DNA of 64,000 nucleotides, taken from Rusavskia elegans (lineage: Eukaryota > Ascomycota > Lecanoromycetes > Teloschistales > Teloschistaceae). Made by a program: the position numbers and the translations under genes. Under the pieces are notes generated by a model. The model did no database searches. It had not been told where the DNA came from and saw only the letters and a list, made by a program, of their open reading frames with translations. Numbering within the stretch: the stretch's first letter is position 1; every line of letters begins with the position of its first letter. The DNA lies in contig SAUG01000007.1 of the NCBI GenBank assembly GCA_011316305.1, positions 372,001 through 436,000 of the forward strand, read 5' to 3'. Of the stretch, positions 30,861 to 41,859 are shown one piece after another.

Positions 30861-32426
30861 CTATATGCAAAGCACCTTGATGCGAGCCTCGACTGCCGGA
30901 GTGTGCTCCTTGAAGCCCTGGTTGTATGGACGGACATTGCCCGCAGCCCTGGCAAGAGCTGCAGTAGCCTTTTTGCGATCCTTCGCATTCGCTTTCTGTG
31001 CAGCCTTCTTCATGTCAAGCTCGTCACGACGGAACAAACGACGGCGCCGTGGGGCCATTTTGGGGGGGTTGAGCGTGTTAGAAGGGATAGGCGTATGCTC
31101 TGCAGTCGCCATGATGCGTTGCTGATTGCCCTTCGCAGGCGGCTGGAGCCTATCTTCGACCTTTTTAGGTTGAGATAGCCTCAGTCGGACTCCACCGGAA
31201 GGTAGCTTGCTGCTGGCAGAATAGTCGGACGCAGACGTAGATACAGACGCAGACTCTGAGTCTTTGTATGACGACTCATTACGCCAGTCTTCCTCTTCGG
31301 TCTCGTCACTGTCATGAAGCTTGACATCGTCGACGGAGATGACTGGTGGGGAGGCCGACTCTTTGGTTGATGGCAGCTGGCGGTCCTTCATGCGAACGGT
31401 GAGGGCATGCTTTCGTTGCTCCTCTTTTTCTTTGGCGGCAGCACGGGAGGCACGACTGAGTCGACGATCCTGCTTCTTCTTGGGACCTACAACTTCCTCG
31501 TCTTCACTGTCCTGTTCACGTTCGATGCTGGAGCTTCCGTACTCTGAGCTGGGACTGCTCGAGGCCTGCTGCGCGTCCATCAGGTTGGAAACAACAGTGT
31601 CAACACTGCCGCTGGCGTTTTCGAGCTTCTTCTGGATGATCATGCGGTCGCTGAGGTAGGGTTGCGATCTTATGACTGCATCAATCATCCAGGGGGCGAT
31701 GTAGGGACCTTTTGCAAGCTGCTCTTTGGCTTCAGTTGCAGCCTCGACGGATTCGTAGATGGGTTCGGTGTTAGGGATGCCCGTATGGGGCCCCCGAACG
31801 TTTCTGACGGATGAATAGTGTTCGTAGGTCTGTAGATGGCATTAGTCGCTGTAGCAGCTGACATTCGTGGCAAGGTCAACTGACATGGTAGGCAATGTGC
31901 AACATCCTCGGAGCAGCAGACGTCTCGTCGACCTTGACGCACAAGGCATGCTCTCTCTTGTAGATGATGAGGTCGACATTGTATGCCTTGGAGAATGCCA
32001 CCACTTCCATGTTGTCCCCATAAGTCCCCCCTTTGGCCATCCGGCTCAAGTGGCTCTCGAAGGCTGCATCGAGTTCGGCGGGAGAGGCTGCCTGGTTGTT
32101 GAATTTGGATGCGAATGCGCCCGCGTTCTTTCGCTTTGGATTCCTTCGAGTGCCACCGCCAGGGTGGGCCTCGACGAAACTCTTGTAGTAGTCTCCGTTG
32201 GCTCGCATGTATTGTATAGTGGCCTCTCGAATCCCTCCATGCTGCGACTGATCTCCGTAAAGCTGGTCTGAAAGGGCATGGAAGAGACAATTGCCTATTC
32301 AGGAAGTGCACGTCAGTATATGCACCAAAACACGCAGGAATCGGCTGTCTTGCCATTTCCAGCCGTGTCGACGACGTAAAGTCCGGCGGCGTTAAGCAAG
32401 GGGAACTCGCTGTTGGTGACGCCCAT
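30861..32426 (-). CDS. OTU-domain cysteine protease (OTUD3-like deubiquitinase)
   Basis: Three exons (32426-32354, 32294-31885, 31829-30861) give 483 residues. The OTU fold occupies about 13-175: GNGNCLFHALSDQLYG (catalytic Cys27), RRNPKRKNAGAFASKFN, GGTYGDNMEVVAFSKAYN and HIAYHTYEHYSS (catalytic His165). The residue three before Cys27 is Asn24, where most OTU proteases have Asp in DGNC. The C-terminal 300 residues are acidic then basic and disordered, with a coiled KDRKKATAALA end. Intron 1 has a GC donor (GCAAGA) and a good TACTGACG branch; only this joins GN to GNC. It should remove ubiquitin from proteins. Confidence 0.92.
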
Positions 32427-33059
32427 GATGGGCAATCAGGGGTAGAAGGGCGTGAGGAAGTGTTGCCAAGTGGAAGCAAAGCGTGAAGGTAGAATTACAA
32501 TGGACAAGAGGGACACGGTGAGATGTGGGAAAGGTGACGTGGGAGGAGGATGGGGGCTGCGTAGAATATGGAGTGTCTACATGAGGAAGAAACCTGGTCC
32601 GCGTGGCTGGGAAGAAGATGAATGTGACGGATACGGGGTTGAAGCAAGAGCGTGCTCGATAGTCGAGTCAGAACAGCATGACTTGATTCATCATGTGTGT
32701 TGTTAAAATCAGGTAGACAGAACAGGACAGTTGACGGCCGTCGTTCACCTCAACGCGGCTTTAAGGACCGCAATCAGCTAGCCCCTTTTATGTTCCCCCC
32801 ACCCACCTCAAATAGAGGTAAACCTTACCTTTGCAAATTATAATAAATAAATTAATTGAGCATGTCAAAAGTCGTATCATGTGATTGTTGATGGCAACTC
32901 ACAATCAATATTACTGATCAGATGCTATTGCTGATCTGATCCATGACAAAGAGGCTTGTCGTTGACTGCACATTTGGTGTCTCTCTCAAAGCTCGAGCTT
33001 GAGCCCCGGAATACCTTACATATCCCATCGTCGTCCTTCGGCCCTACGGAATTTCCTAC
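32427..33059. other. Divergent promoter region
   Basis: Between the OTU gene (minus) and the D-amino-acid oxidase gene (plus). It includes an A/T-rich stretch near 32835-32862. No gene supported. Confidence 0.5.
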
Positions 33060-33206
33060 CTTGATTGGTTGTCAACGGTCACTACTATTGTTCAAAGTAG
33101 CAGCTACACGGTGACATCTGAGCGGTCGCTAGAACAATATCCTTGATCGAGGTACCGGCTGTCGCATGCCCTCATTGCCATTGATCTATTGACCTGACAC
33201 GACGAG
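33060..33206 (-). mobile_element. Degenerate MITE-like element, copy 3
   Basis: The sequence aligns with the reverse complement of 52705-52928. Shared segments include CAGCT..ACGG..ACATCTG, ATATCC, ATCGAGGTAC, CCCTCATTGC and a GACGAG end at 33201-33206. Many differences are C/T or G/A. It lies only about 40 bp before the oxidase start codon. The left limit is approximate. Confidence 0.6.
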
Positions 33207-33244
33207 TCTGGTAGGGCGGGAGTCAGTGCACCGGAGTCACAAGC

Positions 33245-34668
33245 ATGGCTCACGCAAGAATTGTTGTGGTCGGGTGAGCACATTCGACAAGTACGCTGCT
33301 TCAAAATTCGGACGTCGTGTTGACTGGACTCTGTGCTGTTCCAGCGCAGGGGTCGCAGGGCTTACCACTGCACTCTTACTTGCGAGAGAATCGAAATACC
33401 AGATCACCGTTGCTGCAAAACATATGCCTGGGGTAATTATACTTCTGATTTGACTATGTTGCGTGTGCTTTCATAAGACACGTGATGTTCATGTGATCCA
33501 GGACTATGATATTGAATATGCCTCTCCCTGGGCCGGGGCAAATTATTGGCCGTCAGTAGCATTGCATCATGTATTTCTCCTGTCGCTCAACAGTCTGCAG
33601 GATCTCAGAAGCAGGTACAGAGGCTGCCGAGTGGGATAGGAACACATGGCCAGAATTAGAGGATCTGGCAAAGCACCATCCAGAAGCTGGTATCCATTTT
33701 CAGGGTTGATTCTTCAGTCTAGAGGGGCCCGTCTACTCGAACTAAAGACGTTTCAGACACCGCAATATATAACCGGAGGAAGGACGTTGACTCAAGTTTG
33801 GGCAGATATCTTGCCGAAAAGTTGAAGGCAGAGCCTTGGTACAAGGATGTGGTTCCTAATGTACGGCACCAGGCTCTTCGAGTGCGTAGATTGCTAATGG
33901 ACTTTCAGTTTCGGCAACTTTCGAGAGAGCAGCTTGGAACGCAATACAGCAATGGGCATGCTTACACCTCAGTCTGCATTAACACGGCCATCTACTTGCC
34001 TTGGCTGGCTTCGCAATGTCTTCGCAAGGGTGTGGTGTTCAAACGTGCTAACTTGAAACACATTCGTGATGCGTCAAGGAGCCATCACACAGGACAAAAG
34101 CCGGATCTCGTGGTTAACTGCACCGGGCTGTCATCATACAAGCTGGGTGGGGTGGAAGACCCAAACATGATGCCAATCCGCGGTCAGACCGTATTGGTCA
34201 GAAACGAAGCCAATGTCATGTGCTCAAGTTCAGGCACGGATGATGGAGAGGAAGAGGTCTGCTACCTGATGCAACGAGCCGCCGGTCCGTCACAGAGTCC
34301 CAGTCAGGATACAGGACACTGACAAGAGTATAGGGGGAGGTACTTTGCTCGGTGGCTCGTACCAAAGGGGCAATTGGGACTCACAGCTGGACCCAAGCCT
34401 TGCAATCCGTATCATGAAGAGGGCGGTCGAGCTGTGTCCTGCTTTGACTGAGGGCAAGGGCATCGAACATCTTGACATCATTCGGCACGGCGTTGGTCTG
34501 AGACCTTACCGTCAAGGTGGCACCAGAATCGAGAAAGAGAGGATCGACGGCGTCTGGACTGTGCACAACTACGGCCACGGAGGGTTTGGGTACCAGGCGT
34601 CATATGGATGCGCGAAGAAGGCTGTCAAGCTTGTTGGGGAGGTGCTGACACCAAGATCAAGTCTGTAG
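33245..34668 (+). CDS. D-amino-acid oxidase (FAD)
   Basis: Seven exons (33245-33273, 33345-33432, 33502-33551, 33601-33704, 33757-33860, 33909-34284, 34334-34668) give 361 residues, a normal length. It oxidises D-amino acids to keto acids, releasing ammonia and hydrogen peroxide, usually in peroxisomes. Visible: N-terminal FAD motif VVVGAGVAGL (7-16), ASPWAGANYWP, DLVVNCTG, RAAGGGTLLGG and NYGHGGFGYQASYG. The C-terminus is SSL, a non-canonical relative of the SKL peroxisomal signal. Introns are 48-71 nt, several with clear CTAA or CTGAC branch sites. A transposon relic lies in the promoter. Confidence 0.93.
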
Positions 34669-34920
34669 GCGTTAGAGAGCAAATTGGCGGTCAATGTACT
34701 GCGGATGGGGCTGGCTGACACACTGATCGGCAGCGGCATCTTCTTTACTCCGAATGCCGGAGTACCAATCATGGACTTGTAGCTGCGTCGCAGCAGATGC
34801 TCACCATTACTGAAAACTTCCAGACTGGCAACTATTTCGCTCTTTACATACACTTTTCTGGACATATTGTTTCAAACTCCTGCGTTGCATTGTGCAGCTG
34901 TTTTTGTGGATCAGGTTCCA

Positions 34921-35673
34921 ATGGACCATCAACTCCACACCACGCGCGTACTTGCCAAAGACTTGGCGGACACTTCAGAGCTCCGGTCACTCTGGGAATT
35001 CGCAAATTTCGCCTTTGCACATAGCGCACAGCAGTATCCTGAAATGGGCTTTTCCGAAGGGAAAAGATTCGAACAACCTTCCGACTTTACAGAAGAGATG
35101 GGCATTGACGGAGTCACATTTATACTGTATGCATCAAACTCACGGGAGGATTCCGGCAATGCCAAGATTGTAGCCACAGCCGGATGCAAGCCCTGGAGCA
35201 GTGCTTACAAGCTAGATGAAAGAGTGAAGAGAATGAGGGAAGAACGAGAGGCGAGAGAGAAGGAGCCAGCAAAATCACCAGTGCCCGGTCATGACGGCTT
35301 TTACACCAAAGAGCATGAGGACCAGCTGTTGGAACAGATCGAGAAGCTAGGACCAATGAACGACAGCCAAGAACAGGACGGGGTAGCTCGGTGGGAGGTC
35401 ATGACCGTTTGCGTGCATCCAGAGTGGCAGAAAAAAGGGTTGGCGGACAGACTGTTGGAGAAAGTAGCTGAAGAAGTGAGCTCACACGTCAAGTCGTCGG
35501 GTAAGGGGCCCGAGTTCAAATTGATGGTGAGAACAATGAAGGAGATCAACGAAAGGTACTGGCTGAGCAAAGGCTTCAAGCCCGTCGGGGAGAAATTCTT
35601 CGAACCTGGAACCTTTGGAAGCCCTACTGGTTTTCATATACTGGACCTGAGCCGGGACCATCGTACAACCTGA
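34921..35673 (+). CDS. GNAT-family N-acetyltransferase
   Basis: A single exon of 250 residues from the ATG at 34921. The acetyl-CoA-binding region is seen as VMTVCVHPEWQKKGLADRLL (motif A, pattern V-x-P-x2-Q-x2-G-x-A), followed by a long charged segment and ERYWLSKGFKPVGE (motif B). A charged helical insertion (ERVKRMREEREAREKE) interrupts the early sheet, as in several fungal GNAT proteins of unknown substrate. It is 250 bp downstream of the oxidase gene on the same strand, with no evidence of a functional link. Confidence 0.85.
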   Translation: MDHQLHTTRVLAKDLADTSELRSLWEFANFAFAHSAQQYPEMGFSEGKRFEQPSDFTEEMGIDGVTFILYASNSREDSGNAKIVATAGCKPWSSAYKLDERVKRMREEREAREKEPAKSPVPGHDGFYTKEHEDQLLEQIEKLGPMNDSQEQDGVARWEVMTVCVHPEWQKKGLADRLLEKVAEEVSSHVKSSGKGPEFKLMVRTMKEINERYWLSKGFKPVGEKFFEPGTFGSPTGFHILDLSRDHRTT

Positions 35674-36032
35674 AGGTAAAGGCTCAGTCGTTAGCTCAAA
35701 GTGGATAGCCATACTCCCATCACGAAGCATCTGTAGACGGCCACCGAGGTCTTAACTCGCATCAGTGTAGCGCAATTAGAAAAGAATAAAAAATGACGTA
35801 GCATCTTTCGAATTAACAAGGGGCTGTTGTAGGGCTGAGCTAAGACCCTGTGCCAAGTAAATATGTAGCTGAGTCTGAGCACCCAAAGCTTCGTCTTAAT
35901 TCTGCCTTTTCTTTTTCTCTACATCTCCCTTGAAACGCTCTGGATTTTTCGCCGCCTCTCCGCTTCAGCTTTCGACGAAGCTTGACCAATCTGCAACCCC
36001 CTTGATCCTCTGCCCCCGTTGCATCGCTCAAG
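35674..36032. other. Intergenic
   Basis: Terminator region of the acetyltransferase gene and promoter of the Tvp15-like gene; nothing specific recognised. Confidence 0.45.
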
Positions 36033-36691
36033 ATGGATTACAGTAACATCTTGTGAGTTTCCTCAGCCTTTCTGCGCCAGGTATCGCGCGATCATCGCGG
36101 CTCTGCGCAACACCATCAGACGCTAATCTTGGTGTTCCTACAGTCGGCTTGTCAATCTGGCTGTTGGCGGACTGATGATCCTTGGAGGAATCGGTCAATT
36201 CTTCCCAATTGGGTTGTGAGTGGTCCTCTCGTCGCCCTGTTGGAAACATCATGCAAAACCAAATTGATCGTTCGCAATAGTCAGAGTGTCATCTTAGGAT
36301 GTTATGTTATCATTTTTGGGGCTGGTAGGTAGAGGCAGTTCGATCCCACCAGATGGATACAGCTAACGATTGTCCACAACAGCGACGCTCTTGCTTGAGT
36401 TCCAAATACCACCGGCCGTGTCGCGGTGGGCACCATTCTTGTTCAGCTTTATTGGGCGTGGCATTTGTGAGTACCTTGATAATTTACCGACACAGTGCTG
36501 TCTAATCCATGGCGCTAGTCTACATCTTTGTCGGCTCGATACTGCTGCACAAGCCAGCCATATGGATTGTCGCAGGTTCCATCATCGGCATTGTAGGGGT
36601 CGGCTATGTCGTTCTGGAGTATATTCCCCAGATCGAGCCTCCGCAAAACATGCGGGACGCTGGCGGCGAGTGGGGGGCCGAGCAAATCTGA
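36033..36691 (+). CDS. tvp15: Tvp15-like COPI-associated Golgi membrane protein
   Basis: Five exons (36033-36052, 36144-36215, 36281-36324, 36383-36466, 36519-36691) give 130 residues. Introns are 91, 65, 58 and 52 nt; most show a CTAAC/CTAAT branch site. Four hydrophobic helices: LVNLAVGGLMILGGIGQF, VILGCYVIIFGA, FLFSFIGRGIFYIFVGSILL and IVAGSIIGIVGVGYVVLEY. The C-terminus IEPPQNMRDAGGEWGAEQI is highly typical of the COPI-associated family (Tvp15 of yeast, found in Tlg2 vesicles). It probably acts in Golgi/endosome membrane traffic. Confidence 0.92.
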
Positions 36692-37405
36692 TTGCCGAAG
36701 CGCATGCGATATCTGGGGAAGGTGGATACGGGCAATAAGAGACGCTCCATCCCCGTGTACATTATCTCTATGCGAATGTAGCAAGAAAAAAACAGCGATA
36801 CTACCAGATACAGGCACATTGCAGAGTTAGCAAGTCGTGCGAGCGAGTCGAACGCACACTGAGCACCGCATACGGTATGTGCCCTGAAATGGCGCGTCAT
36901 CGAGGACTGAGTTCTATCCGATTCTGGGTATGTACATCCATCCTTTGCGCGAGCGTGAAGGCTCGAAGGATCTCAGGTTGCGGCTTAATTGAACACGCTG
37001 CCTATCGGGCGGCTAGATAAGCGCAAATGCCGGCTATTTGCTTATTCCCGCTTTTGCGATTGCTGGCCAATCAGATCCGCCGTATTACTGGTCATCGATG
37101 ACCTGAACTTCCTTGATCAATGCTTTACGCCAGCCGACACTCGTACCCATCACTGTGACGGGGTACTTGGACTCTGATCCGCTCCCTCCAGCAGCGAGCC
37201 TTAACTGAATTCGTCGTACCGATCAAACTATCGGGGCTCACCTCCCATACTTCAAACGTCGCCGAAGTGGCTCGTACTTCCGGGGGATCAGATATTATTC
37301 CGAACAACGGACACGAATATTTGGTTCCCTATCTCGACTTATTGTTCTTATCATCCTTACCCCCGCTCTTGAACGCATTTTTACAGCCCAGTCGCTTTGC
37401 ATGGA
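36692..37405. other. Promoter region of the iron regulator gene
   Basis: About 0.7 kb without a gene. It contains an AGATAA GATA-type site at 37015-37020 and the CCAAT-N12-ATT arrangement listed separately. Confidence 0.5.
37067..37086 (+). promoter_or_regulatory. CCAAT-N12-RWT, candidate CBC:HapX site
   Basis: CCAAT at 37067-37071 is followed after exactly 12 bases by ATT (37084-37086). This fits the CSAAT-N12-RWT arrangement described for joint binding of the CCAAT-binding complex and HapX at iron-regulated promoters in Aspergillus, including sreA. It lies about 340 bp upstream of the predicted start. Function here is inferred. Confidence 0.45.
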
Positions 37406-39287
37406 ATGCATGGAATTGCCAACAATGCAAAGATGATAGATCTCATGCCAGTCGGAAAACAGCACATGGATACGCAGATACCTTCAAGCCTTCCTCACAT
37501 CCAGCGAACGGTATCACGACAGTCACCGAACATCGAATATGAGGTTGCACATCAACTCGTCCAACATGCCCAGGGCAGGGCCGAAGTCAATGAATTCAGC
37601 ACTACTACAATAGAGACCAACCATAAATCTGCGCAAAACGGCATTTTTCAGGGCCATCCACATATAGACAAGAGCCTCACCAACGGCATGTCCCAGTATA
37701 ATCGAGACTCTGGACGTTCGCCGTCACAGGATCGAACTTCTGAATCGCAATATGCGCCTTTGAAGAACCCGCCAGCGATGGGCCAAGTATGCAGGTAAGA
37801 CGCTCCTCCACATTCCAGAGGCATCCGAAAGCAGGGGCTAACAACCTCGAGCAATTGTGCCACCACTCAAACCCCACTATGGCGACGGTCGCCGACTGGT
37901 TCGACGATATGCAATGCCTGCGGATTGTACTTGAAAGCTCGGAATACGCCCCGGCCTACGATTACTAAGAGAGCTCCATCAAATTCCGTCTCAGTTCCTG
38001 GCTCGGAGCAGAACACGCCAGACCGGCAACAAAGCGTATCGCCTGCAACGGTTGAGGGAACTGCGCAACCTGGGAGATCGACTTACGTCACCGCAAGTAA
38101 TGTCGCTACCGGGTCGTGTCCGGGCGGTGGCCATTGTAATGGCACTGGAGGTGCTGATGGCTGCAATGGTTGTCCGGCCTACAACAACCGAGTCTCTAAG
38201 ACTGCCCAAGTTGCTGTCGCTCAAATGACTTCTAACCAGCCAAATCATAATCGAGCGGCAACTGAAGCAACGCAGAATGGCTCCAGCCCGGAAGCAGCAA
38301 TGCAAACATCGCCGCGAATACCGACCAACAACGGCACCACAAGTCTTGTTCTTTCGTGTCAAAACTGTGGGACTACGATAACGCCTTTATGGCGGAGGGA
38401 TGAAAGCGGTCGGACCATATGTAACGCCTGCGGTAAGTCTATGTCGATCTCCGCGAAAATCGTCGTCTAAATTCAGCGTAGGGTTATATCACAAGCTACA
38501 CGGAGTACATCGTCCAATGACCATGAAGAAATCCATCATCAAACGGCGAAAGAGAGTTGTGCCGGCTATGCCAGACCAAGTCCATAATGATCAGCATCAA
38601 CCGTCATTTGAGATGACCAAACCTCCCGATGCACAGAGCCCCTCTAACGGACAACCGCAAAATCTGGAAAAGAACGCAACCATCAATCAAGATGAATCTG
38701 GACATGGTGGCGGTTTGTTCCGAGAGCAGTTCTTGGACCATCAGCCTCAATACAACCCACCACCGATTGACTTCACCGACTTTCAGATTGACCGGCAAAA
38801 GCAATCTTCCTCCCATTCTCAGCAGCATCCTCCACCCCCTAACTTTTACGATCAAATATCAACTTCGCAGCTTGATACCCAAAACCGGCTCAGCCCCTTC
38901 CCGTCTTCTACCGGAAGAAAGCGAAGTTACTCCAATGCCGATCATGATGAGCTCACTCCTCCGACGCCTGAGAATGCTCGAGCTAACCGCCTGAGCTCTA
39001 TTTCCTCCATTCTGAACCCAACCCAAAACCATGACGACATGCCTATTGATCCATCCCTTTCTCTGCTAGGACAACAAGCTTTACGTCAATCGCAAATACC
39101 GCGCGAATCTCATCAGCATCGTCAGCAGGAGCACCCTAGTGAACAGAATCTGCACGATTCATGTACCGTAGGCACTGGCGATCGAATCGCTCAGAGAAAG
39201 GCGAAGCTCCGGCAAGAAGTAGACGAGATAAGGGTGAGGCTACGGATCAAAGAACGCGAGCTTGAAGACTTGGATGGAGAAGGTTGA
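37406..39287 (+). CDS. sreA: SRE/SreA-type GATA transcription factor, iron and siderophore repressor
   Basis: Three exons (37406-37794, 37852-38432, 38482-39287) give 591 residues; further 5' exons are not excluded. In ascomycetes this factor represses siderophore synthesis and iron uptake when iron is plentiful. Finger 1 is C-x2-C-x17-C-x2-C near 129-153 (CSNC...CNAC). Finger 2 has the same spacing near 299-323 (CQNC...CNAC). Between them is the family-specific Cys region C-x5-C-x8-C-x2-C (CPGGGHC...CNGC, about 218-236), thought to sense iron. Introns fall inside each finger. The C-terminus is a coiled coil ([21 protein letters not shown]). All diagnostic parts are present. Confidence 0.96.
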
Positions 39288-39557
39288 GCCTGAACAAGTT
39301 GACGCAAACCCAAGACATTGGCCTTACCTCAAGGAAGAATTGATATGGTCCGGCGTCGTTGGGATGTTGGTTCTAATGTTGGGAAGCGTCTTGTTGTTTT
39401 GCATATCGGAGGCGGAAGCGACGTTTGTACCACTGACTTGGCACTATACCCACGCGGCGGTGATTTACCAGAACGCAAGCAATCGCTCACCATTGAAAAT
39501 CTCAATATATATACAACACTCATACATAAAATTCACCGCTATGTGATTCAATGTTGG

Positions 39558-40430
39558 TCATTGGAACTCCCCGAATTCACCGTCATCGAAGCCCAAATCT
39601 GCGGCCGAGCTCTTTTCCGGTATCACCAGGCCTCGACTTCTCCTGCTCTCAGCCTTCACCCCCTGCGCGCTGGGCGGCGGAGGCAAAAACGGCATCCCTC
39701 CCGTACTCGGATTCTGCGGCGGTGGCTTTATCGAAAAGAGCGCGCTCTCTCCATCCTTTCCATCACCCTCAACCGGCTCTTTCCTCTTCACCCCCATCCC
39801 TCCAATCTCAACCTTAATCATCTCCCCCTCCTTCAAGCTCCAACTTGCCTTCCCCACCTCCTTCTGCACTTCTTTCGCTCCCCCCACCCCTCCTCTCCTC
39901 CCACCTTTGATTGCCGCCGCACTATTCATGACATCCTTCTCGATCCCCATAACTTTCAGCGCCTCCTGCAAACAGATCCCGAAATCTATCGCCTCGCTCC
40001 GATCCTCGAATCCGATCCCCAACACCGCTTTCCTCCCCCCTTCGCCCTCGACCCTGATGGCAAAGAAGCGCGCGCTGTCGAGGACGGCTTCCACGGTTGC
40101 GGGGGTTGTGTATGGTGCTGCGGCGAAGAGATCGCCTGATGCGGGATCTTCGAGGAGGATGGTCGTTTTGATGTTGTTAAATTCGCTGGAAGCAGAGGAG
40201 GATGCGGTCGCTGGAGTGGACGACGAGGTTTCAAGGACTCGAAGACGTGTGGTTATTGCTGTGGGAGTGGGGTTTGAAGCCGTGGGCGCGAGGAGAGGGG
40301 ACCAGCCGGTTGTGGTGTAGCCTTTTGTGGAGGTGAGGGGGGGAACGCTATAGATGTGGACGGTTGGGCAGAGGAATAGGACGCGTTGGATTGTTTCGTC
40401 GGGGTCCGGGGTTGGGAGGGAGGAGGACAT
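39558..40430 (-). CDS. NECAP-like adaptin-ear-binding protein
   Basis: A single exon of 290 residues. It is a clathrin accessory protein that binds AP adaptor complexes during vesicle formation. The N-terminal half is the PH-like NECAP domain: ETIQRVLFLCPTVHIYSVPP, GYTTTGWSP, FFAIRVEG and AVLGIGFEDRSEAIDFGICLQEA. The C-terminal half is disordered and ends DDGEFGEFQ, an acidic/aromatic tail expected to contact adaptin ears. The coding strand is C-rich at the 5' end and G-rich at the 3' end. It is head-to-head with the eIF2B-alpha gene. Confidence 0.92.
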   Translation of the reverse strand: MSSSLPTPDPDETIQRVLFLCPTVHIYSVPPLTSTKGYTTTGWSPLLAPTASNPTPTAITTRLRVLETSSSTPATASSSASSEFNNIKTTILLEDPASGDLFAAAPYTTPATVEAVLDSARFFAIRVEGEGGRKAVLGIGFEDRSEAIDFGICLQEALKVMGIEKDVMNSAAAIKGGRRGGVGGAKEVQKEVGKASWSLKEGEMIKVEIGGMGVKRKEPVEGDGKDGESALFSIKPPPQNPSTGGMPFLPPPPSAQGVKAESRRSRGLVIPEKSSAADLGFDDGEFGEFQ

Positions 40431-40624
40431 TGTGGTGGTTTGCGGTGGGTTGGGTGAGGTTATGAGTCCTGTCGACAGGGTTGAGAAGGGATGGAGGTGA
40501 GGTGAGGTTTCCGCAAAATCTTATCATGATTGGAGTTATCTTAGCTCAGCCTTATGAAACTGCCATGTTTCTTCACTCGTGTTCTGCACATCGCGATCCC
40601 GTCATTTGTACCCTAGCATACGCA
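40431..40624. promoter_or_regulatory. Bidirectional promoter NECAP / eIF2B-alpha
   Basis: Only 194 bp separate the two divergent start codons (40430 minus, 40625 plus). Confidence 0.6.
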
Positions 40625-41859
40625 ATGGCGAGCTCTTCTAGTAAAGGTAAGACCATTGAGCACATCCATTCCTATCCATATAATATACTAACCCATTATT
40701 CCCCCAGCAGCAGCAACCGCCCAATCCTCCCTCTCCACCCCTCCACCAGAACCTCCCTCCCATCCCAAAAATGACTCCTCAAACTTCGAGTACGTCTCCT
40801 CCCCCCCTTCAACACCTTACATCCCTATCCCTCCCACCCCAACAAAACTAACAACACCGCCCCAGCATCCTCGCAACCTACACCAACCTCCTAACCACCC
40901 GCCCAACCCTAACAATGCCCCTCGCGGCAATCACCTCCCTCATAACCCTCCTAACGCACTCCCCCCCCTCCACAACATCCGAGACCCTCTCCCTCCTCTC
41001 CACGCACTCCAGCATCCTCAAAAGCTCCGTCCGCAACCCCATCGCCTGCAGCGCAGGCACTGATCTCTTCCAACGGTACATCATCAGCACGCTGCAGTCC
41101 CCGACCTCGAATACGCAAGACACGGTGCATGATTTCACCACGATAAGGGACCAATTGGTTGCGAACGGAGAGCAGTTTGTCGCGCGGGCGCAAGAAGCGA
41201 GGGGGGTGATTGCGAGGATTGGGGGGCGGTTTGTCCGGGATGGGAGTACGGTGTTGACGGCTGGGGATAGTAGGGTTGTGAGTGCGGTGTTGGATGCGGC
41301 GGCGGATAAGGGGGTTCGGTTTCGGGTTGTTTATGTGCGGGATTCGGGCACTCCGTTTTCTTCGGATGCGAGCGGTGGTGGAGATGGGATGGTGGCGCGG
41401 CTTAGGGGGAAGGGTGTACCGGTCGCGGTGATAGGCGCCTCGGCTACGGCGTACAGTCTTGGGAAAATCACCATGGTGATTGTGGGCGCGGAGGGCGTGG
41501 TTGAGAATGGAGGTATTGTGTCTCGGTTAGGGACGTACCAGCTTGCGATGCTGGCGGAGAGTGTACGGAAGCCGGTATATGTGGTTGCGGAAAGCCATAA
41601 GTTCGTGAGATTGTATCCGCTGGGGCAGTATGATTTGCCGATTCAGCAGACAGTGGTAGATTTCAGGGATGGAACGGACGACGAAGAGAAGAATGCAAGG
41701 GCAAGCGGTGCTGGGGAAGAAAAGAGACCAGATGGTGGGAAGGAAGACGATGAGGCGGTGGATTACACACCGCCGGAACTCATCACTGCTTTAGTGACTG
41801 AGACAGGCATCCACACGCCCAGTGCCGTCAGTGAAGAATTGATTAAGATCTGGTATTGA
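40625..41859 (+). CDS. gcn3: Translation initiation factor eIF2B alpha subunit (Gcn3)
   Basis: Three exons (40625-40646, 40708-40789, 40866-41859) give 365 residues. It is the regulatory subunit of the eIF2B exchange factor and senses phosphorylated eIF2. Visible: TVHDFTTIRDQLVANGEQF, GGRFVRDGSTVLTAGDSRVV, YSLGKITMVIVGAEGVVENGGIVSRLGTYQ and KPVYVVAESHKFVRLYPL; the C-terminus IHTPSAVSEELIKIWY is diagnostic. A Lys/Glu/Gly insertion near residue 310 is low complexity. The intron-1 acceptor is tandem (CAGCAGCAG), allowing one or two Ala to be dropped. Coding strand: C-rich first, G-rich later. Confidence 0.95.

Noticed and set aside
33104..33304. Small ORF resembling another at 61888-62097 (AMRACDSRY / AMRAYDSRY)
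   Set aside because: The likeness comes from two copies of the MITE-like element, not from a protein family.
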